A DNA stretch of 64,000 bases from Flavobacterium ichthyis (GTDB taxonomy: Bacteria > Bacteroidota > Bacteroidia > Flavobacteriales > Flavobacteriaceae). The stretch lies in contig NZ_JAABLM010000001.1 in assembly GCF_009915155.1 (NCBI RefSeq), positions 186,001 through 250,000 of the forward strand, read 5' to 3'. Under the pieces are notes generated by a model that saw only the letters and a program-made list of their open reading frames with translations, had not been told where the DNA came from and searched no databases. A program made the position numbers and the translations under genes. Shown here in pieces: positions 9,692 to 19,878 of the stretch. Every line of letters begins with the position of its first letter. The stretch's first letter is position 1.

Positions 9692-9788
9692 AGACACACC
9701 TTTTAAGGAAGCTATTTTTTAGGAGGTGCAAAAGTAAAACTTTTTTACTTATAATCCTATAAATATTTTCTTCTTAAAAGATGTGTCT
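9692..9788 (-). promoter_or_regulatory. S10-region leader: 16-bp inverted repeat between rpsJ and rplC
   Basis: The arms 9692-9707 and 9773-9788 pair along all 16 positions in the minus-strand RNA, with a single U-G pair. They enclose a 65-nt loop. The loop contains an 8-bp hairpin (AAGTAAAA with TTTTACTT), a TACTTTTG promoter-like element at 9729-9736, and CACCTCCT, which resembles the 3' tail of 16S rRNA. The gap is non-coding and lies directly before rplC, where E. coli also controls its S10 operon through a leader. A regulatory role is inferred. Confidence 0.6.
9729..9736 (-). promoter_or_regulatory. Candidate -7 element before rplC
   Basis: The minus strand reads TACTTTTG, an exact match to the TAnnTTTG -7 motif of Bacteroidota promoters. 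It lies 74 nt from the rplC start. No TTTG or TTG is found at the usual distance upstream, so this may be a weak or regulated internal promoter, or chance in AT-rich DNA. Confidence 0.4.
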
Positions 9789-9805
9789 CTTTTATTACGA
9801 GATAC

Positions 9806-10111
9806 TTATACTTTAATCTCAACTTCTACACCACTTGGCAACTCTAATTTCATTAGAGCATCGATGGTTTTAGAGGAAGAGGAATAAATATCTAACAATC
9901 TTTTGTAAGACATTACTTCAAATTGCTCTCTTGATTTTTTGTTTACGTGTGGAGAACGTAATACAGTAAAAATCTTTTTGTGTGTAGGCAATGGAATTGG
10001 ACCCGTTACCACAGCACCTGTACTTTTTACAGTTTTTACGATTTTTTCGGCAGACTTGTCAACCAAGTTGTGATCGTAAGATTTTAATTTTATTCTGATT
10101 TTTTGACTCAT
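9806..10111 (-). CDS. rpsJ: 30S ribosomal protein S10
   Basis: S10 is part of the small-subunit head and, as NusE, of transcription antitermination complexes. The 101-residue product carries [20 protein letters not shown] and [20 protein letters not shown], both diagnostic. It is joined to fusA (11 nt upstream) and separated from the S10 genes by a 150-nt structured gap, so its transcription may belong with the str genes. No tuf gene lies between fusA and rpsJ. Confidence 0.97.
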   Translation of the reverse strand: MSQKIRIKLKSYDHNLVDKSAEKIVKTVKSTGAVVTGPIPLPTHKKIFTVLRSPHVNKKSREQFEVMSYKRLLDIYSSSSKTIDALMKLELPSGVEVEIKV

Positions 10112-10122
10112 TTTCTTTAGAA

Positions 10123-12279
10123 TTAAGCGTTTCCTTTAGCTTTTTTGATAACTGCTTCTGAAATATTAGAAGGTGTTTCTGCGTAGTGAGAGAACTCCAT
10201 TGTTGAAGTTGCTCTTCCTGAAGACAATGTTCTCAATGTAGTAACATAACCAAACATTTCTGAAAGTGGCACATCAGCTTTGATGGTTTTAGCACCATTT
10301 CTGTCTCCCATGTCATTTACTTGACCACGACGACGGTTCAAATCACCTACAATATCACCCATGTTTTCTTCTGGAGTGATTACTTCAATTTTCATGATTG
10401 GCTCAAGGATAACAGCTCCGGCAGCTTTACCAGATTCTTTGTATCCCATTTTCGCAGCCAATTCAAAAGAAAGTGCATCAGAATCCACAGGGTGGAAAGA
10501 TCCATCTAACAATGTAACTTTTAAGCTATCAACAGCATAACCTGCCAAAGGACCTTGTTTCATTGCCTCACGGAAACCTTTTTCTACAGCAGGAACGTAT
10601 TCTTTTGGAACGTTTCCTCCTTTTACTTCATTCACAAACTGTAATCCAACTGGAACTTTACCATCCACTTCATCAGCAGGCTCGATTCTAAATACGATAT
10701 CACCGAATTTACCACGACCTCCAGATTGTTTTTTGTAAGTTTCTCTGTGTTGAGCAGCTCTAGTAAATGCTTCTTTGTACTCTACTTGAGGCTCTCCTTG
10801 GTTTACTTCTACTTTGAACTCACGTTTCATACGGTCGATCAAAATATCTAAGTGAAGCTCACCCATACCCGAAATAATAGTTTGCCCTGAAGCTTCATCT
10901 GTTCTAACAGTAAATGTTGGATCTTCTTCAGCTAATTTTGCCAAAGCCATACCCATTTTATCAACGTCAGCTTTAGTTTTAGGCTCAATTGCGATACCAA
11001 TTACCGGATCAGGGAATTTCATTGACTCAAGGATAATTGGGTGTTTTTCATCACACAAAGTATCTCCTGTTTTGATATCTTTAAATCCAACTGCTGCTCC
11101 AATATCTCCCGCTTCGATAAATTCGATTGGATTTTGCTTGTTAGCGTGCATTTGGTAGATACGAGAAATTCTTTCTTTGTTTCCAGAACGTGTATTTAAT
11201 ACGTAAGAACCCGCATCTAAACGACCAGAGTAAGCACGGAAGAATGCCAAACGACCTACGAATGGATCTGTCGCAATCTTAAATGCTAAAGCAGCAAACG
11301 GCTCTTTTACATCTGGACGACGTAACACTTTAGTTTGATCTTCTTCTAACAAATCAGCATCGTCAGGATGGATTCCTTCGATACCTTCTTTATCTAATGG
11401 AGAAGGTAAATATTTACAAACAGCATCTAACATGAACTGAACCCCTTTGTTTTTGAAAGAAGATCCAGCAATCATCGGGATGATAGCCATGTCAATTGTA
11501 GCCGCTCTTAAAGCTGCATTGATTTCTTCTTCAGTAATAGAGTTTTCATCTTCCATATACTTATCAAGAAGATTTTCGTCATACTCTGCAACAGCTTCGA
11601 TAAGAGTTGAACGGTAAGCTTTTACCTCATCAACCATATCAGCAGGAATATCAACAATATCAAAAGTAGCGCCTTGAGTTTCATCATGCCATACGATAGC
11701 TTGATTTTTTACCAAATCTACTACTCCTTTAAAGTCAGCCTCATCTCCGATTGGCAAAGTAATAGCAACCGCATTAGATTTTAGCATGTCTCTAACTTGT
11801 TGACAAACGCCTAAGAAGTTAGACCCTTGACGGTCCATTTTATTGACAAATCCCATACGTGGAACACGGTACTGATCTGCCAATCTCCAGTTAGTTTCTG
11901 ATTGTGGTTCAACACCATCTACTGCAGAAAACAAGAATACCAATCCATCTAATACACGAAGTGAACGGTTTACCTCAACTGTAAAGTCAACGTGTCCCGG
12001 GGTATCGATAATATTAAAGTGGTAACCTTGAGATTCAGGAATTACCTTTCCTTGAACGGTTGGGAAATTCCAAGTACAAGTTGTAGCTGCAGAAGTAATG
12101 GTGATACCTCTTTCTTGCTCTTGCGCCATCCAGTCCATTGTTGCAGCACCATCGTGCACTTCACCAATTTTGTGTGACTTTCCTGTATAAAAAAGAATAC
12201 GCTCAGTTGTAGTGGTTTTACCAGCATCAATGTGAGCCGCGATTCCAATATTTCTTGTGTATTTTAAATCTCTTGCCAT
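10123..12279 (-). CDS. fusA: Elongation factor G
   Basis: EF-G is the GTPase that drives ribosomal translocation and, with RRF, ribosome recycling. The 718-residue protein has intact GTP-binding motifs: [19 protein letters not shown] (G1) at about residue 15, DTPGHVDF (G3) and NKMDRQG (G4). Domains II-V follow, including the domain IV loop region and the C-terminal [17 protein letters not shown]. Length and motifs indicate an active canonical EF-G. It lies 6 nt after rpsG and 11 nt before rpsJ. Confidence 0.98.
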   Translation of the reverse strand: MARDLKYTRNIGIAAHIDAGKTTTTERILFYTGKSHKIGEVHDGAATMDWMAQEQERGITITSAATTCTWNFPTVQGKVIPESQGYHFNIIDTPGHVDFTVEVNRSLRVLDGLVFLFSAVDGVEPQSETNWRLADQYRVPRMGFVNKMDRQGSNFLGVCQQVRDMLKSNAVAITLPIGDEADFKGVVDLVKNQAIVWHDETQGATFDIVDIPADMVDEVKAYRSTLIEAVAEYDENLLDKYMEDENSITEEEINAALRAATIDMAIIPMIAGSSFKNKGVQFMLDAVCKYLPSPLDKEGIEGIHPDDADLLEEDQTKVLRRPDVKEPFAALAFKIATDPFVGRLAFFRAYSGRLDAGSYVLNTRSGNKERISRIYQMHANKQNPIEFIEAGDIGAAVGFKDIKTGDTLCDEKHPIILESMKFPDPVIGIAIEPKTKADVDKMGMALAKLAEEDPTFTVRTDEASGQTIISGMGELHLDILIDRMKREFKVEVNQGEPQVEYKEAFTRAAQHRETYKKQSGGRGKFGDIVFRIEPADEVDGKVPVGLQFVNEVKGGNVPKEYVPAVEKGFREAMKQGPLAGYAVDSLKVTLLDGSFHPVDSDALSFELAAKMGYKESGKAAGAVILEPIMKIEVITPEENMGDIVGDLNRRRGQVNDMGDRNGAKTIKADVPLSEMFGYVTTLRTLSSGRATSTMEFSHYAETPSNISEAVIKKAKGNA

Positions 12280-12285
12280 TTCTGA

Positions 12286-12762
12286 TTAAAATCTAAAGTG
12301 AGAGAATGCTTTATTTGCTTCAGCCATTTTGTGAGTATCCATTCTCTTTTTAACAGCAGCACCTTCTTCTTTAGCAGCAGCTAAAACTTCAGAAGCTAGT
12401 TTTTGAGCCATAGATTTCTCATTTCTTCTACGAGCGTAAAGGATCATCCATTTCATCGCCATAGATATTTTACGGTCTGGTCTGATTTGCATCGGGATTT
12501 GGAATGTAGCTCCACCAACTCTACGGCTACGTACTTCTACGTGAGGCATAACGTTAGTCAAGGCGTCTTTCCAAATTTCTAAAGACGATTTTTCAGCGTC
12601 TTGTTTTTTACTTTCTACGATATCCATTGCATCATAGAACACTTTGAAAGCGGTTGATTTTTTACCATCCCACATTAAGTTGTTCACAAAACGTGTTACT
12701 AACTGATCGTTAAATTTCGGATCTGGTAAAAGAGGTCTTTTTTTGGCCTGTCTTTTTCTCAT
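12286..12762 (-). CDS. rpsG: 30S ribosomal protein S7
   Basis: S7 nucleates assembly of the small-subunit head and contacts the E site. The 158-residue protein starts [20 protein letters not shown] and has [20 protein letters not shown], the family signature. Its length is typical. It is separated from rpsL by 89 nt containing 7-bp repeats (see 12784-12840) and from fusA by 6 nt. Confidence 0.97.
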   Translation of the reverse strand: MRKRQAKKRPLLPDPKFNDQLVTRFVNNLMWDGKKSTAFKVFYDAMDIVESKKQDAEKSSLEIWKDALTNVMPHVEVRSRRVGGATFQIPMQIRPDRKISMAMKWMILYARRRNEKSMAQKLASEVLAAAKEEGAAVKKRMDTHKMAEANKAFSHFRF

Positions 12763-12783
12763 GTCTTTGCTTTTTAGTCTACA

Positions 12784-12840
12784 ACCTAAAATCTAAAGCC
12801 TCAAAGATTTCTTTTTGACTTTTAACTTTCGACTTTCGAC
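12784..12840. repeat. Degenerate 7-bp repeat tract between rpsL and rpsG
   Basis: Four consecutive heptamers, TTTTGAC, TTTTAAC, TTTCGAC and TTTCGAC, occupy 12813-12840. Before them, 12784-12804 reads ACCTAAA, ATCTAAA, GCCTCAA. The tract is non-coding and would be transcribed as part of the rpsL-rpsG mRNA. Comparable heptamer tracts occur elsewhere in this window. Confidence 0.7.
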
Positions 12841-12851
12841 TGATTAAAAAA

Positions 12852-13235
12852 TTACTTTTTAGCTTCTTTAGGGCGTTTTGCTCCGTATTTAGATCTTCTT
12901 TGCGTTCTTCCTGCAACACCTGATGTATCAAGCGCACCACGAACGATGTGGTATCTAACTCCTGGCAAATCTTTTACCCTTCCACCTCTAACTAATACTA
13001 TCGAGTGCTCTTGCAAATTGTGTCCTTCTCCAGGGATATAAGCATTCACTTCATTACCATTGGTCAAACGTACACGCGCTACTTTACGCATTGCAGAGTT
13101 TGGTTTTTTAGGTGTAGTAGTGTAAACACGCGTACAAACCCCTCTTCGTTGAGGACAAGAATCCAAAGCAACCGATTTACTCTTCTTAGTTATCTGAGTT
13201 CTTCCGGTTCTTACTAATTGTTGAATTGTTGGCAT
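12852..13235 (-). CDS. rpsL: 30S ribosomal protein S12
   Basis: S12 lies at the decoding centre and influences fidelity and streptomycin response. The 127-residue protein has [20 protein letters not shown] and [19 protein letters not shown]. The two lysines whose replacement gives streptomycin resistance in other bacteria are both unchanged. It is the first gene of the long cluster and sits behind a well-formed promoter at 13287-13317. Confidence 0.97.
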
Positions 13236-13286
13236 AATTAATACTAAAATATATTATGATTTAATTTCCCGCTTTTTACGGGGTTG

Positions 13287-13317
13287 CAAATGTAGTAATT
13301 ATTTTTTTTTAAACAAA
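13287..13317 (-). promoter_or_regulatory. Promoter of the rpsL (str/S10/spc) cluster
   Basis: On the minus strand a TTTG (13314-13317) is followed after exactly 19 nt by TACATTTG (13287-13294), a full match to the TTTG-N17-23-TAnnTTTG promoter of Bacteroidota. A start site near 13280 would give a leader of about 45 nt before the rpsL ATG. The spacer contains a long A tract (minus strand). Confidence 0.8.
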
Positions 13318-13411
13318 CGTTAATTCATTAATTTTCAAATGAGTGATGATTGTTTTGTTGAAATATATTATTCCGGGAGTTTTTGCGTTACTTTTACCAA
13401 CGGTTATTAAT

Positions 13412-13540
13412 AAGCCTAAAGTTTTCTTGATAGCCCTGACTGAAGGGAAAAGCATCCCGCCTTTTTTCGGGCGGGATCTTTGGAATGAAGGCAGGAAAAT
13501 GGATAGCTGACTGGTCCCGACGATTCGCTCCAAAAAATTA
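13412..13540 (-). repeat. Dispersed repeat, copy A
   Basis: Read on the minus strand this 129-bp segment shares an ordered set of blocks with copy B at 22530-22670. The blocks are TTTTTTGGAGC, TCGGGAC, ATCCATTTTCC plus GC, TTC, then a variable hairpin, then GGGCTAT, AAAAC, TTTAGGCTT or its near match. The variable core is an 8-bp GC-rich hairpin (ATCCCGCC with GGCGGGAT, 13453-13476). It abuts the start codon of the gene at 13540. No transposase is present, so it resembles a small REP- or MITE-like family. Confidence 0.65.
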
Positions 13541-15205
13541 TGAGGTTACAGAAATTTAGTTTTTTTATTGTTTTTTTAATGTTCCAATTTTCGGGAATTG
13601 GGCAGTTGCATCTTAAAATAGAGGGAAGCATTGAAGCTATGAAAGTGGCAGATTCTATTGGATTTGAGAAAAAACATGCTAATGTAAAATCCGTTTTAGA
13701 TGAAGCTGATGCATTTTTAGACAAGGCACGGAAACGAGGTTTTCTAGAAAGCAAGTTTTTGGGCTCGCGAAGAGAAAATGATTCGGTTTTTGTGTACGAT
13801 TTTGTGCAGGGAAATTTCACAAAATTTATACATATATATAGGTAGCAATTTTGAGGTGCAAAACCTGGGTGTAATTGATGTGAAAAATGATACGGCAAAG
13901 GTACTTCTGTCCGAAACCGAGCCGTTTATGAACCGGATTTTGCAAGCAATGGAAGCGAAAGGTTTTTCGTTAGCTAAAATAAAACTCGAAAAAATTGCTG
14001 TTAGAAACGGAAAATTGACGGCGAATTTATTTTTTGATGCTAACAAACAAAGGATTTTGAACGATATTGTGGTGAACGGTTACGAAAAATTTCCGGCGGG
14101 TCATAAGAAAGCGATGTTGCGTAAATACCGCGGACGGATTTTCAATAAAAATACTTTGAAAAACGTAAAGCAGGATTTTGATCAATTTTCTTTTGTCACG
14201 CAACCAAAAAGTCCGGAAATTCTGTTTATGCAAGACAGCACTAAGATTTTTGTGTTTTTGGAAAAGGCAAAACCCAACAGGTTTGACGGTTTTATTGGTT
14301 TCGGGAACAACGAAGAAGGCGATTTGAATGTAAACGGTTATTTAGATTTGCAGTTGGTAAATTTTTTAAACTCAGGAGAAAAACTGAATATCTATTGGAA
14401 AACAGACGGAAATGAACAAACTACGTTTAACGCAAGTTTAGATTTGCCGTATGTTTTTAAAAGTCCTTTTGGGTTGAAAGCGCAACTGAATATTTTTAAG
14501 CAAGATAGCACTTTCCAAAACACCGAAACCGCATTGGAGTTGGGCTATTTTATTAATTTTAATTCTCGGGCATATCTCGGTTATCAAGCCACGGAATCTA
14601 CTAATATTCAAAACAGCAATTCTGGTTTGGTGGCAGATTTCGACAACTCGTTTGTAACGGGAAGTTTTGAGTTTGTAAAGTTTAAGCGAGAAGATTTTTT
14701 CTTTCCGGAGCAATCGAAATTTTATTTGAAAGCCGGATCTGGAAAACGTACTTCTGCCTTGTTTACCGACAATCAGTTTTTTGCAAAAGCAGAGGCTTTT
14801 TATAATTTTTATTTGAATCAAAAAAATATTTTTCACGCACGTACGCAAAATTATTTGCTGCAAAGTGAGAATTACATCATAAACGAGTTACACCGATTTG
14901 GCGGAATTAATTCTGTTAGAGGTTTTAACGAAAATTTTCTTCAAGCGAATATTTTGACATCAATATTAACGGAGTACCGTTATAAATTAGCACCTTCCAT
15001 TTACTTACATTCCATTGTAGATTTTGGATATTTTCAAGACAAAACTTCAGACATCAGCGATAATTTATTAGGATTAGGTTTTGGTTTTGGAATCTTAACT
15101 AAAAATGGCATATTTAACATCATTTACGCTAATGGAACTATTGGTAATCAAGAAATTAAATTGTCCAATTCGCTTGTTCATATCAGTTTTAAAGCGCAAT
15201 TTTAA
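13540..15205 (+). pseudogene. Frameshifted BamA/TamA-type outer membrane barrel protein
   Basis: Two overlapping frames make one protein of about 554 residues. Frame 1 (13540-13845) has a signal peptide (MRLQKFSFFIVFLMFQFSG). Frame 2 continues as SNFEVQNLGVIDVKNDTAKV to a C-terminal phenylalanine at 15205. The second part has a POTRA-like segment (NDIVVNGYEKFPAGHKKAML) and a barrel with RFGGINSVRGFNE, typical of Omp85/D15-family strands. The frames part at an AT tract (13832-13840). One more AT unit, or one extra base, would restore a single ORF. No promoter is evident, because repeat copy A abuts the start. It may be inactivated, phase-off, or a sequence error. Confidence 0.75.
13832..13840 (+). 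repeat. AT dinucleotide tract at the frame break
   Basis: ATATATATA lies exactly where the two frames of the outer membrane protein diverge. Frame 1 reaches TAG seven bases later, whereas frame 2 continues for more than 450 codons. A gain of one AT unit would join them. Confidence 0.6.
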
Positions 15206-15315
15206 TTATTATTTTAGCTTTTATTTTAAAGTAATTAAATGTTTTTTAAGAATTAACTTGTTTTGTTAAAATTTTATTAAGAATTTTGAAATAACTAACT
15301 CAAAATTTTCTCTAA

Positions 15316-18300
15316 ATGAAAACAAGAATCAAGTGGTCAATACTATTGTTAATGGTTTTGATTACACAAATTTCGTTTGCACAGCAACGATTGGTAAGCG
15401 GAAGGGTTTCAGACGCATCCGGTTTACCGCTTCCTGCTGTAAGCGTTACTATTAAAGGAACAACTGGAGGTACACAAACGGATATGGATGGAAATTTCCA
15501 AATTTCTGCGAGTCCTGCAGATATTTTGGTTTTTGAATTTGTAGGAATGTTAACCAAGGAACTTCCAGCCACGACTACAACTATGTCGGTTACTTTGAGC
15601 GAAAATGCTACCGATTTAGAAACCGTAGTGATTACCGCTTTGGGAATCCGAAGAAAACCTGATGAAATTATCACCGCTTCGCAAGTAGTGAGAAGCAGTG
15701 AATTAAATCAGGCCAAAGCACCCAATGCCGTAATTGGTTTAACCGGAAAGGTTTCGGGTTTACAAATTAACACATTAGGAAATGGTGTAAATCCAGAAAC
15801 TACAATCCAACTTAGGGGATTCCGTTCACTTACCGGAAACAACGAGGCGTTAATTGTGATCAATGGTGTAATTTCTACCGCCGGTGCTTTGGCGGAACTG
15901 AACCCGGAAATTATTGAATCGGTTAACGTATTAAAAGGTGCCAGTGGTTCTGCACTATATGGATCTTTAGGATCTAATGGTGCATTAATCGTTACCACCA
16001 AAAAAGGGAATAAAGATGCCGAGAAAATGACGGTTTCCATAAATTCTTCGTATGTAATGGAAGAAATTTCTTTACTTCCAAGACTACAAAATCGTTATGG
16101 GCAAGGTTACCAAGGTGCTCAAGATTTTGTTGAAAACACCAGTTGGGGAGCAGAATTAGACGGATCATTGCAACCAACAGGTTTAGACCAAATTTTAATG
16201 CCGTACAGTTTTATCAAAGATAATTACAAAGGATTTTTTAATACTGGAAATACTGCTTTAAATTCAGTAGCGGTTTCTGCGGGAGACCAAAACGGTTATG
16301 TAAATCTATCGATTGGAAACCAAATGACCAACGGTACAATTCCTACCGAAACTTTTAAAAAGAATAACTTTTATTTTAGTGCCGGAAAAACCGCCGGAAA
16401 ATGGAGCGTCGATGCCAATATGCGTTACACAACCAGTAACCAAAATACTGCCGGAGGAGTTCAAGGTTCCATTTACAACTCACTTTATCAGGTTCCGGTA
16501 AACGTTCCGGTCGAGGCTTTTTCAAACGGAATAAATGAAAGCCATTGGACATACTGGGAATTAAGCCCATACTGGAGACTTAAAAACGAAAGAATCGTTT
16601 CTAAAGGACAAACTTTTGAAGGTGTGGGAGAATTAGGGTACAAATTCAATAAAAACATCAGTGCGATTTACCGTGCTGGTTTCAGAAGTACTTCTTTCAA
16701 CGGGTATCAATACTTCAATGGATATACAGCTCCCGTAATTTATTGGGGATCTCCGGTTGATGAAGTTTCGGAATATGGCGTTAGCAATAGCAATACGAGA
16801 AGAATTTATGCAGACTTAATCATCAATTTTGATTACATGTTGACGGATGATATTTCTTTTAAAGCCAATGTTGGAAATAACGTCACAAACTGGGAATCAA
16901 ACGTTATAGCGATGACCGGACAACGTTTGGTAGTACCTGGTCTCTATAATATTGGAAATATCACTGGAAACGTTACGAATCCGGCGGATGAAAAAACGCA
17001 AGAACGTGCTTATGCATTCTTCGCAAACTTAGATTTTGGCTATAAAGATTATTTATTTTTGAACTTAACAGCCAGAAATGAATGGACCTCAGTTTTAGCA
17101 CCAGGTAACAACTCCTATTTTTATCCAAGTGCCGGTGTCTCATTTATACCAACCAAAGCATTTGACGATTTTGGAGGTGAATTTTTGACCTATGCAAAAA
17201 TTTCGGCTAACATTGTTAAGGTTGGGAATAAAGTAATTGACCCTTATGATATCAACGACAAGTTTCTAACGGCAGCTACGGCAGGATTCCCCTACGAATC
17301 TGGAAATTCATTTGTGCAATCTCTAAATATCACGGATGCAAATTTACAACCTGAATTTAACCTGTCTAAAGAGGTGAATATTAACTTAGAATTTTTTAAC
17401 CGAAGAATTACGCTTGACGGAAGTTATTACTATTTGAACAATACCAACCAAATTTTAGGAATTTCGCCTTCTACGACTTCTGGAGCCAACACTGCTACAG
17501 TAAATATTGGAGAAACTACTTCTACCGGAATTGAACTTGATTTAGGAGTAACTCCTTTTAAATCGGAAGATTTTACTTGGGACATGAAATTTGGATACAG
17601 CGTTCCAAAAACTACTGTTGACCGTGTGATGCCAACAGCAAATAGCGTAACGGTTGGAGCATCGTATGGAACATTAGGAATTACAGCTATTGAAGGAGAA
17701 AGATTTCCGATGTTAGTTGGAAATGGCTACCAAAGAGACGAGCAAGGAAATGTAGTGATTGATGCTACAACAGGCGACCCTTTAACAGCAACCAACGTGA
17801 AATTAGGAAGAACAACACCTGATTATATTTTAAATTTCAGTACTAATTTCCGTTACAAAAATTGGACTTTAAGCAGCGTTTTTGATTACAGAACCGGACA
17901 CGTATTCTGGGCAGGGGTAAAAGATCAATTGGTACAAAATGGAACTGATATCGTCACTGCTGAAAATGGTCGTCAACCATTTATTTTCCCAGGTTCTGTA
18001 ATTGATGATGGAAACGGTGGTTTTGTAGAAAACACAAACATTACTACTTCTGGCGGACAAGATTATTACACTGGAATTTACCGTGAGATTGATGAAAATT
18101 TTATTGTAGATGCAACTGCTTTCAAATGTAGAGAGATTGCTCTTTCTTATACTTTCGGTCAGAAAATGTTGCAGAATACCTTTATCAGCAGTTTGTCTGT
18201 TGGGTTGAATGCTAGAAACGTGTTTATGATTCTTCCAAAAGAAAACAGAAATTATGGTGACCCTGAATTCACTACATACCGAGACACAAGTGTGGGTAGA

Positions 18301-18375
18301 CTTCCAGGTATCAATACAGGAAACGAAGCGCCACCAACCAGAACCTATGGTTTTAACGTTAATATTACTTTCTAA
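15316..18375 (+). CDS. SusC/RagA-family TonB-dependent outer membrane transporter
   Basis: SusC-type proteins import bound ligands across the outer membrane using TonB energy, with a SusD lipoprotein as lid. The 1019-residue protein has a signal peptide (residues 1-22), a carboxypeptidase-regulatory-like domain (about 27-105), a TonB-box-like segment near ETVVITALG, and a plug with IQLRGFRSLTGNNEALIVIN. A long barrel ends in phenylalanine (NVNITF). It starts an operon with the SusD gene 11 nt later and two lipoprotein genes. No glycoside hydrolase or sigma/anti-sigma gene is nearby, so the substrate cannot be inferred. Confidence 0.93.
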   Translation: MKTRIKWSILLLMVLITQISFAQQRLVSGRVSDASGLPLPAVSVTIKGTTGGTQTDMDGNFQISASPADILVFEFVGMLTKELPATTTTMSVTLSENATDLETVVITALGIRRKPDEIITASQVVRSSELNQAKAPNAVIGLTGKVSGLQINTLGNGVNPETTIQLRGFRSLTGNNEALIVINGVISTAGALAELNPEIIESVNVLKGASGSALYGSLGSNGALIVTTKKGNKDAEKMTVSINSSYVMEEISLLPRLQNRYGQGYQGAQDFVENTSWGAELDGSLQPTGLDQILMPYSFIKDNYKGFFNTGNTALNSVAVSAGDQNGYVNLSIGNQMTNGTIPTETFKKNNFYFSAGKTAGKWSVDANMRYTTSNQNTAGGVQGSIYNSLYQVPVNVPVEAFSNGINESHWTYWELSPYWRLKNERIVSKGQTFEGVGELGYKFNKNISAIYRAGFRSTSFNGYQYFNGYTAPVIYWGSPVDEVSEYGVSNSNTRRIYADLIINFDYMLTDDISFKANVGNNVTNWESNVIAMTGQRLVVPGLYNIGNITGNVTNPADEKTQERAYAFFANLDFGYKDYLFLNLTARNEWTSVLAPGNNSYFYPSAGVSFIPTKAFDDFGGEFLTYAKISANIVKVGNKVIDPYDINDKFLTAATAGFPYESGNSFVQSLNITDANLQPEFNLSKEVNINLEFFNRRITLDGSYYYLNNTNQILGISPSTTSGANTATVNIGETTSTGIELDLGVTPFKSEDFTWDMKFGYSVPKTTVDRVMPTANSVTVGASYGTLGITAIEGERFPMLVGNGYQRDEQGNVVIDATTGDPLTATNVKLGRTTPDYILNFSTNFRYKNWTLSSVFDYRTGHVFWAGVKDQLVQNGTDIVTAENGRQPFIFPGSVIDDGNGGFVENTNITTSGGQDYYTGIYREIDENFIVDATAFKCREIALSYTFGQKMLQNTFISSLSVGLNARNVFMILPKENRNYGDPEFTTYRDTSVGRLPGINTGNEAPPTRTYGFNVNITF

Positions 18376-18386
18376 TAAAAAAAGCA

Positions 18387-19868
18387 ATGAAAAATATAGC
18401 TAAATATTTACTTGTAGGAATCACAACATTAGGATTTTTACATTCTTGCGAGGATTATCTCGACGTCAATCAAGACCCGAACAATCCGTCGTCAGAAGTG
18501 GTTCAGCCAGAAATTGTGTTGGCAGCAACACAAGTTTATACCTATCGAACTTTGTCTCGAGACATGAACCAACTTGGAAATTTAATGATGAACAACTGGA
18601 CCAGAGACGTGGGAGTTTCCAATTCAAGTTATTATTTTAACGAACGTACTTATAATGTCACTTCAGAATTTTATTCGGCAATTTGGGAAAATTTATATTT
18701 AAGAACTTCTAATTATACTTTTATCCAGAATACCCAAGCCGAAGGATACGATTATTATAAAGCAATCGCTAATATCATGAAATCTTTCTATTTTCAGTAT
18801 TTGGTAGATTTATATGGCGATCTTCCCTACTCTGAAGCACATAAGCGTGGTGATAATTTAACGCCAACTTATGATGACGACATGGAAGTTTATCGTGATT
18901 TAATCGTTCAAATTGACGAAGCTATTGAATTAATTGACAACGCTCCAGCCGGAACTATCAATCCAGGTTCTAACGATGTGATGTTAAACGGAGACATGGA
19001 TATGTGGAGAAAATTTGCCAACACTTTAAAACTAAGAATTTTGTTGCGAGAATCAGAAAAAGCAAGTTCTGCTACTTACGTTTCTCAACAAATGGCAACC
19101 CTAAATGGCGCTGAATTTTTAGGTCCAAATGACAATGTTTTCATTAACCCTGGATTTACAGCCGCTCAAGACAAACAAAATCCGTTTGCAGCACTTTTCC
19201 TAAATATCAATGATGCATTTGTTAACAATTATTCCTCTACTGCAGCAACTAAGTACACCATTACCTATTTAACCAATACTAATGATGCTAGAAGAAATAG
19301 AATTTATGATGCAGCCTCTAACGGTACTTATGATGGTCATACACAAGGTGACATTTTGACTCCTGCAACAAATTATCCGGTTTCACATATTGGACCTGGA
19401 TTGTTGATTGATTCTTCTCAAGACGGAATTGTCTTCACAGCAGCAGAAAGTTTATTACTTCAAGCAGAAGCAGTTCAAAGAGGTTTACTAACTGGTTCAG
19501 CACAAGATTTGTACGAAAGCGGAATTACTGAATCATACAAATTGCTTGGCTTAACCGCTGCAGACGCTTCGGCTTATTATTCTCAAACATTGCCTTTAGT
19601 GGGATGGAGCGGTTCTGCAGGAAATGAAATAGAAGCAATTATTAATCAAAAATGGATTGCCTTAAACGGAATCAACGGTGCTGAAAGCTGGATCGAATAT
19701 ACCAGAACTGGATTCCCTTCACATGTACCAATTTCTCCGGTTGCGATTAGACCGCAAAGACCAGTACGATTGTTATACCCAAGTTCTGAAATTTTAGGAA
19801 ACACTGCAAACGTGCCGCAACAAGATGAAAGCGAAGCGTTTACGAATAGAGTGTTTTGGAACGAATAA
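18387..19868 (+). CDS. SusD/RagB-family surface lipoprotein
   Basis: SusD-like lipoproteins bind ligand at the cell surface and close over the SusC pore. The 493-residue product has a lipoprotein signal ending LHSC (Cys21) and continues EDYLDVNQDPNNPSSEV, typical of the SusD-like branch with the DPNNP motif. Helical repeats such as YYKAIANIMKSFYFQYLVDL follow. It is 11 nt after the SusC gene and 10 nt before the next lipoprotein, consistent with one operon and a transporter-lid complex. Confidence 0.92.
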   Translation: MKNIAKYLLVGITTLGFLHSCEDYLDVNQDPNNPSSEVVQPEIVLAATQVYTYRTLSRDMNQLGNLMMNNWTRDVGVSNSSYYFNERTYNVTSEFYSAIWENLYLRTSNYTFIQNTQAEGYDYYKAIANIMKSFYFQYLVDLYGDLPYSEAHKRGDNLTPTYDDDMEVYRDLIVQIDEAIELIDNAPAGTINPGSNDVMLNGDMDMWRKFANTLKLRILLRESEKASSATYVSQQMATLNGAEFLGPNDNVFINPGFTAAQDKQNPFAALFLNINDAFVNNYSSTAATKYTITYLTNTNDARRNRIYDAASNGTYDGHTQGDILTPATNYPVSHIGPGLLIDSSQDGIVFTAAESLLLQAEAVQRGLLTGSAQDLYESGITESYKLLGLTAADASAYYSQTLPLVGWSGSAGNEIEAIINQKWIALNGINGAESWIEYTRTGFPSHVPISPVAIRPQRPVRLLYPSSEILGNTANVPQQDESEAFTNRVFWNE

Positions 19869-19878
19869 ATAAAAAACC

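Noticed and set aside
9721..9728. AGGAGGTG on the plus strand as a ribosome binding site
   Set aside because: No plus-strand ORF starts nearby, and genes here do not use Shine-Dalgarno sequences. On the transcribed strand it reads as an anti-SD-like sequence.
13309..13533. Minus-strand ORF of 74 codons upstream of rpsL
   Set aside because: It is a translation of the dispersed repeat and covers the rpsL promoter.
13826..13847. Programmed ribosomal frameshift in the barrel gene
   Set aside because: The site has no known slippery heptamer with a downstream structure. A unit change in the AT tract or a sequence error is the simpler explanation.
14438..14863. Minus-strand ORF of 141 codons in the barrel gene
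   Set aside because: It is antisense to the frame encoding the outer membrane barrel and has no support of its own.
17869..18387. Long minus-strand ORF (172 codons) inside the SusC gene
   Set aside because: It is antisense to a well-supported gene. Its length is explained by the codon bias of the sense strand, and it has no family features.
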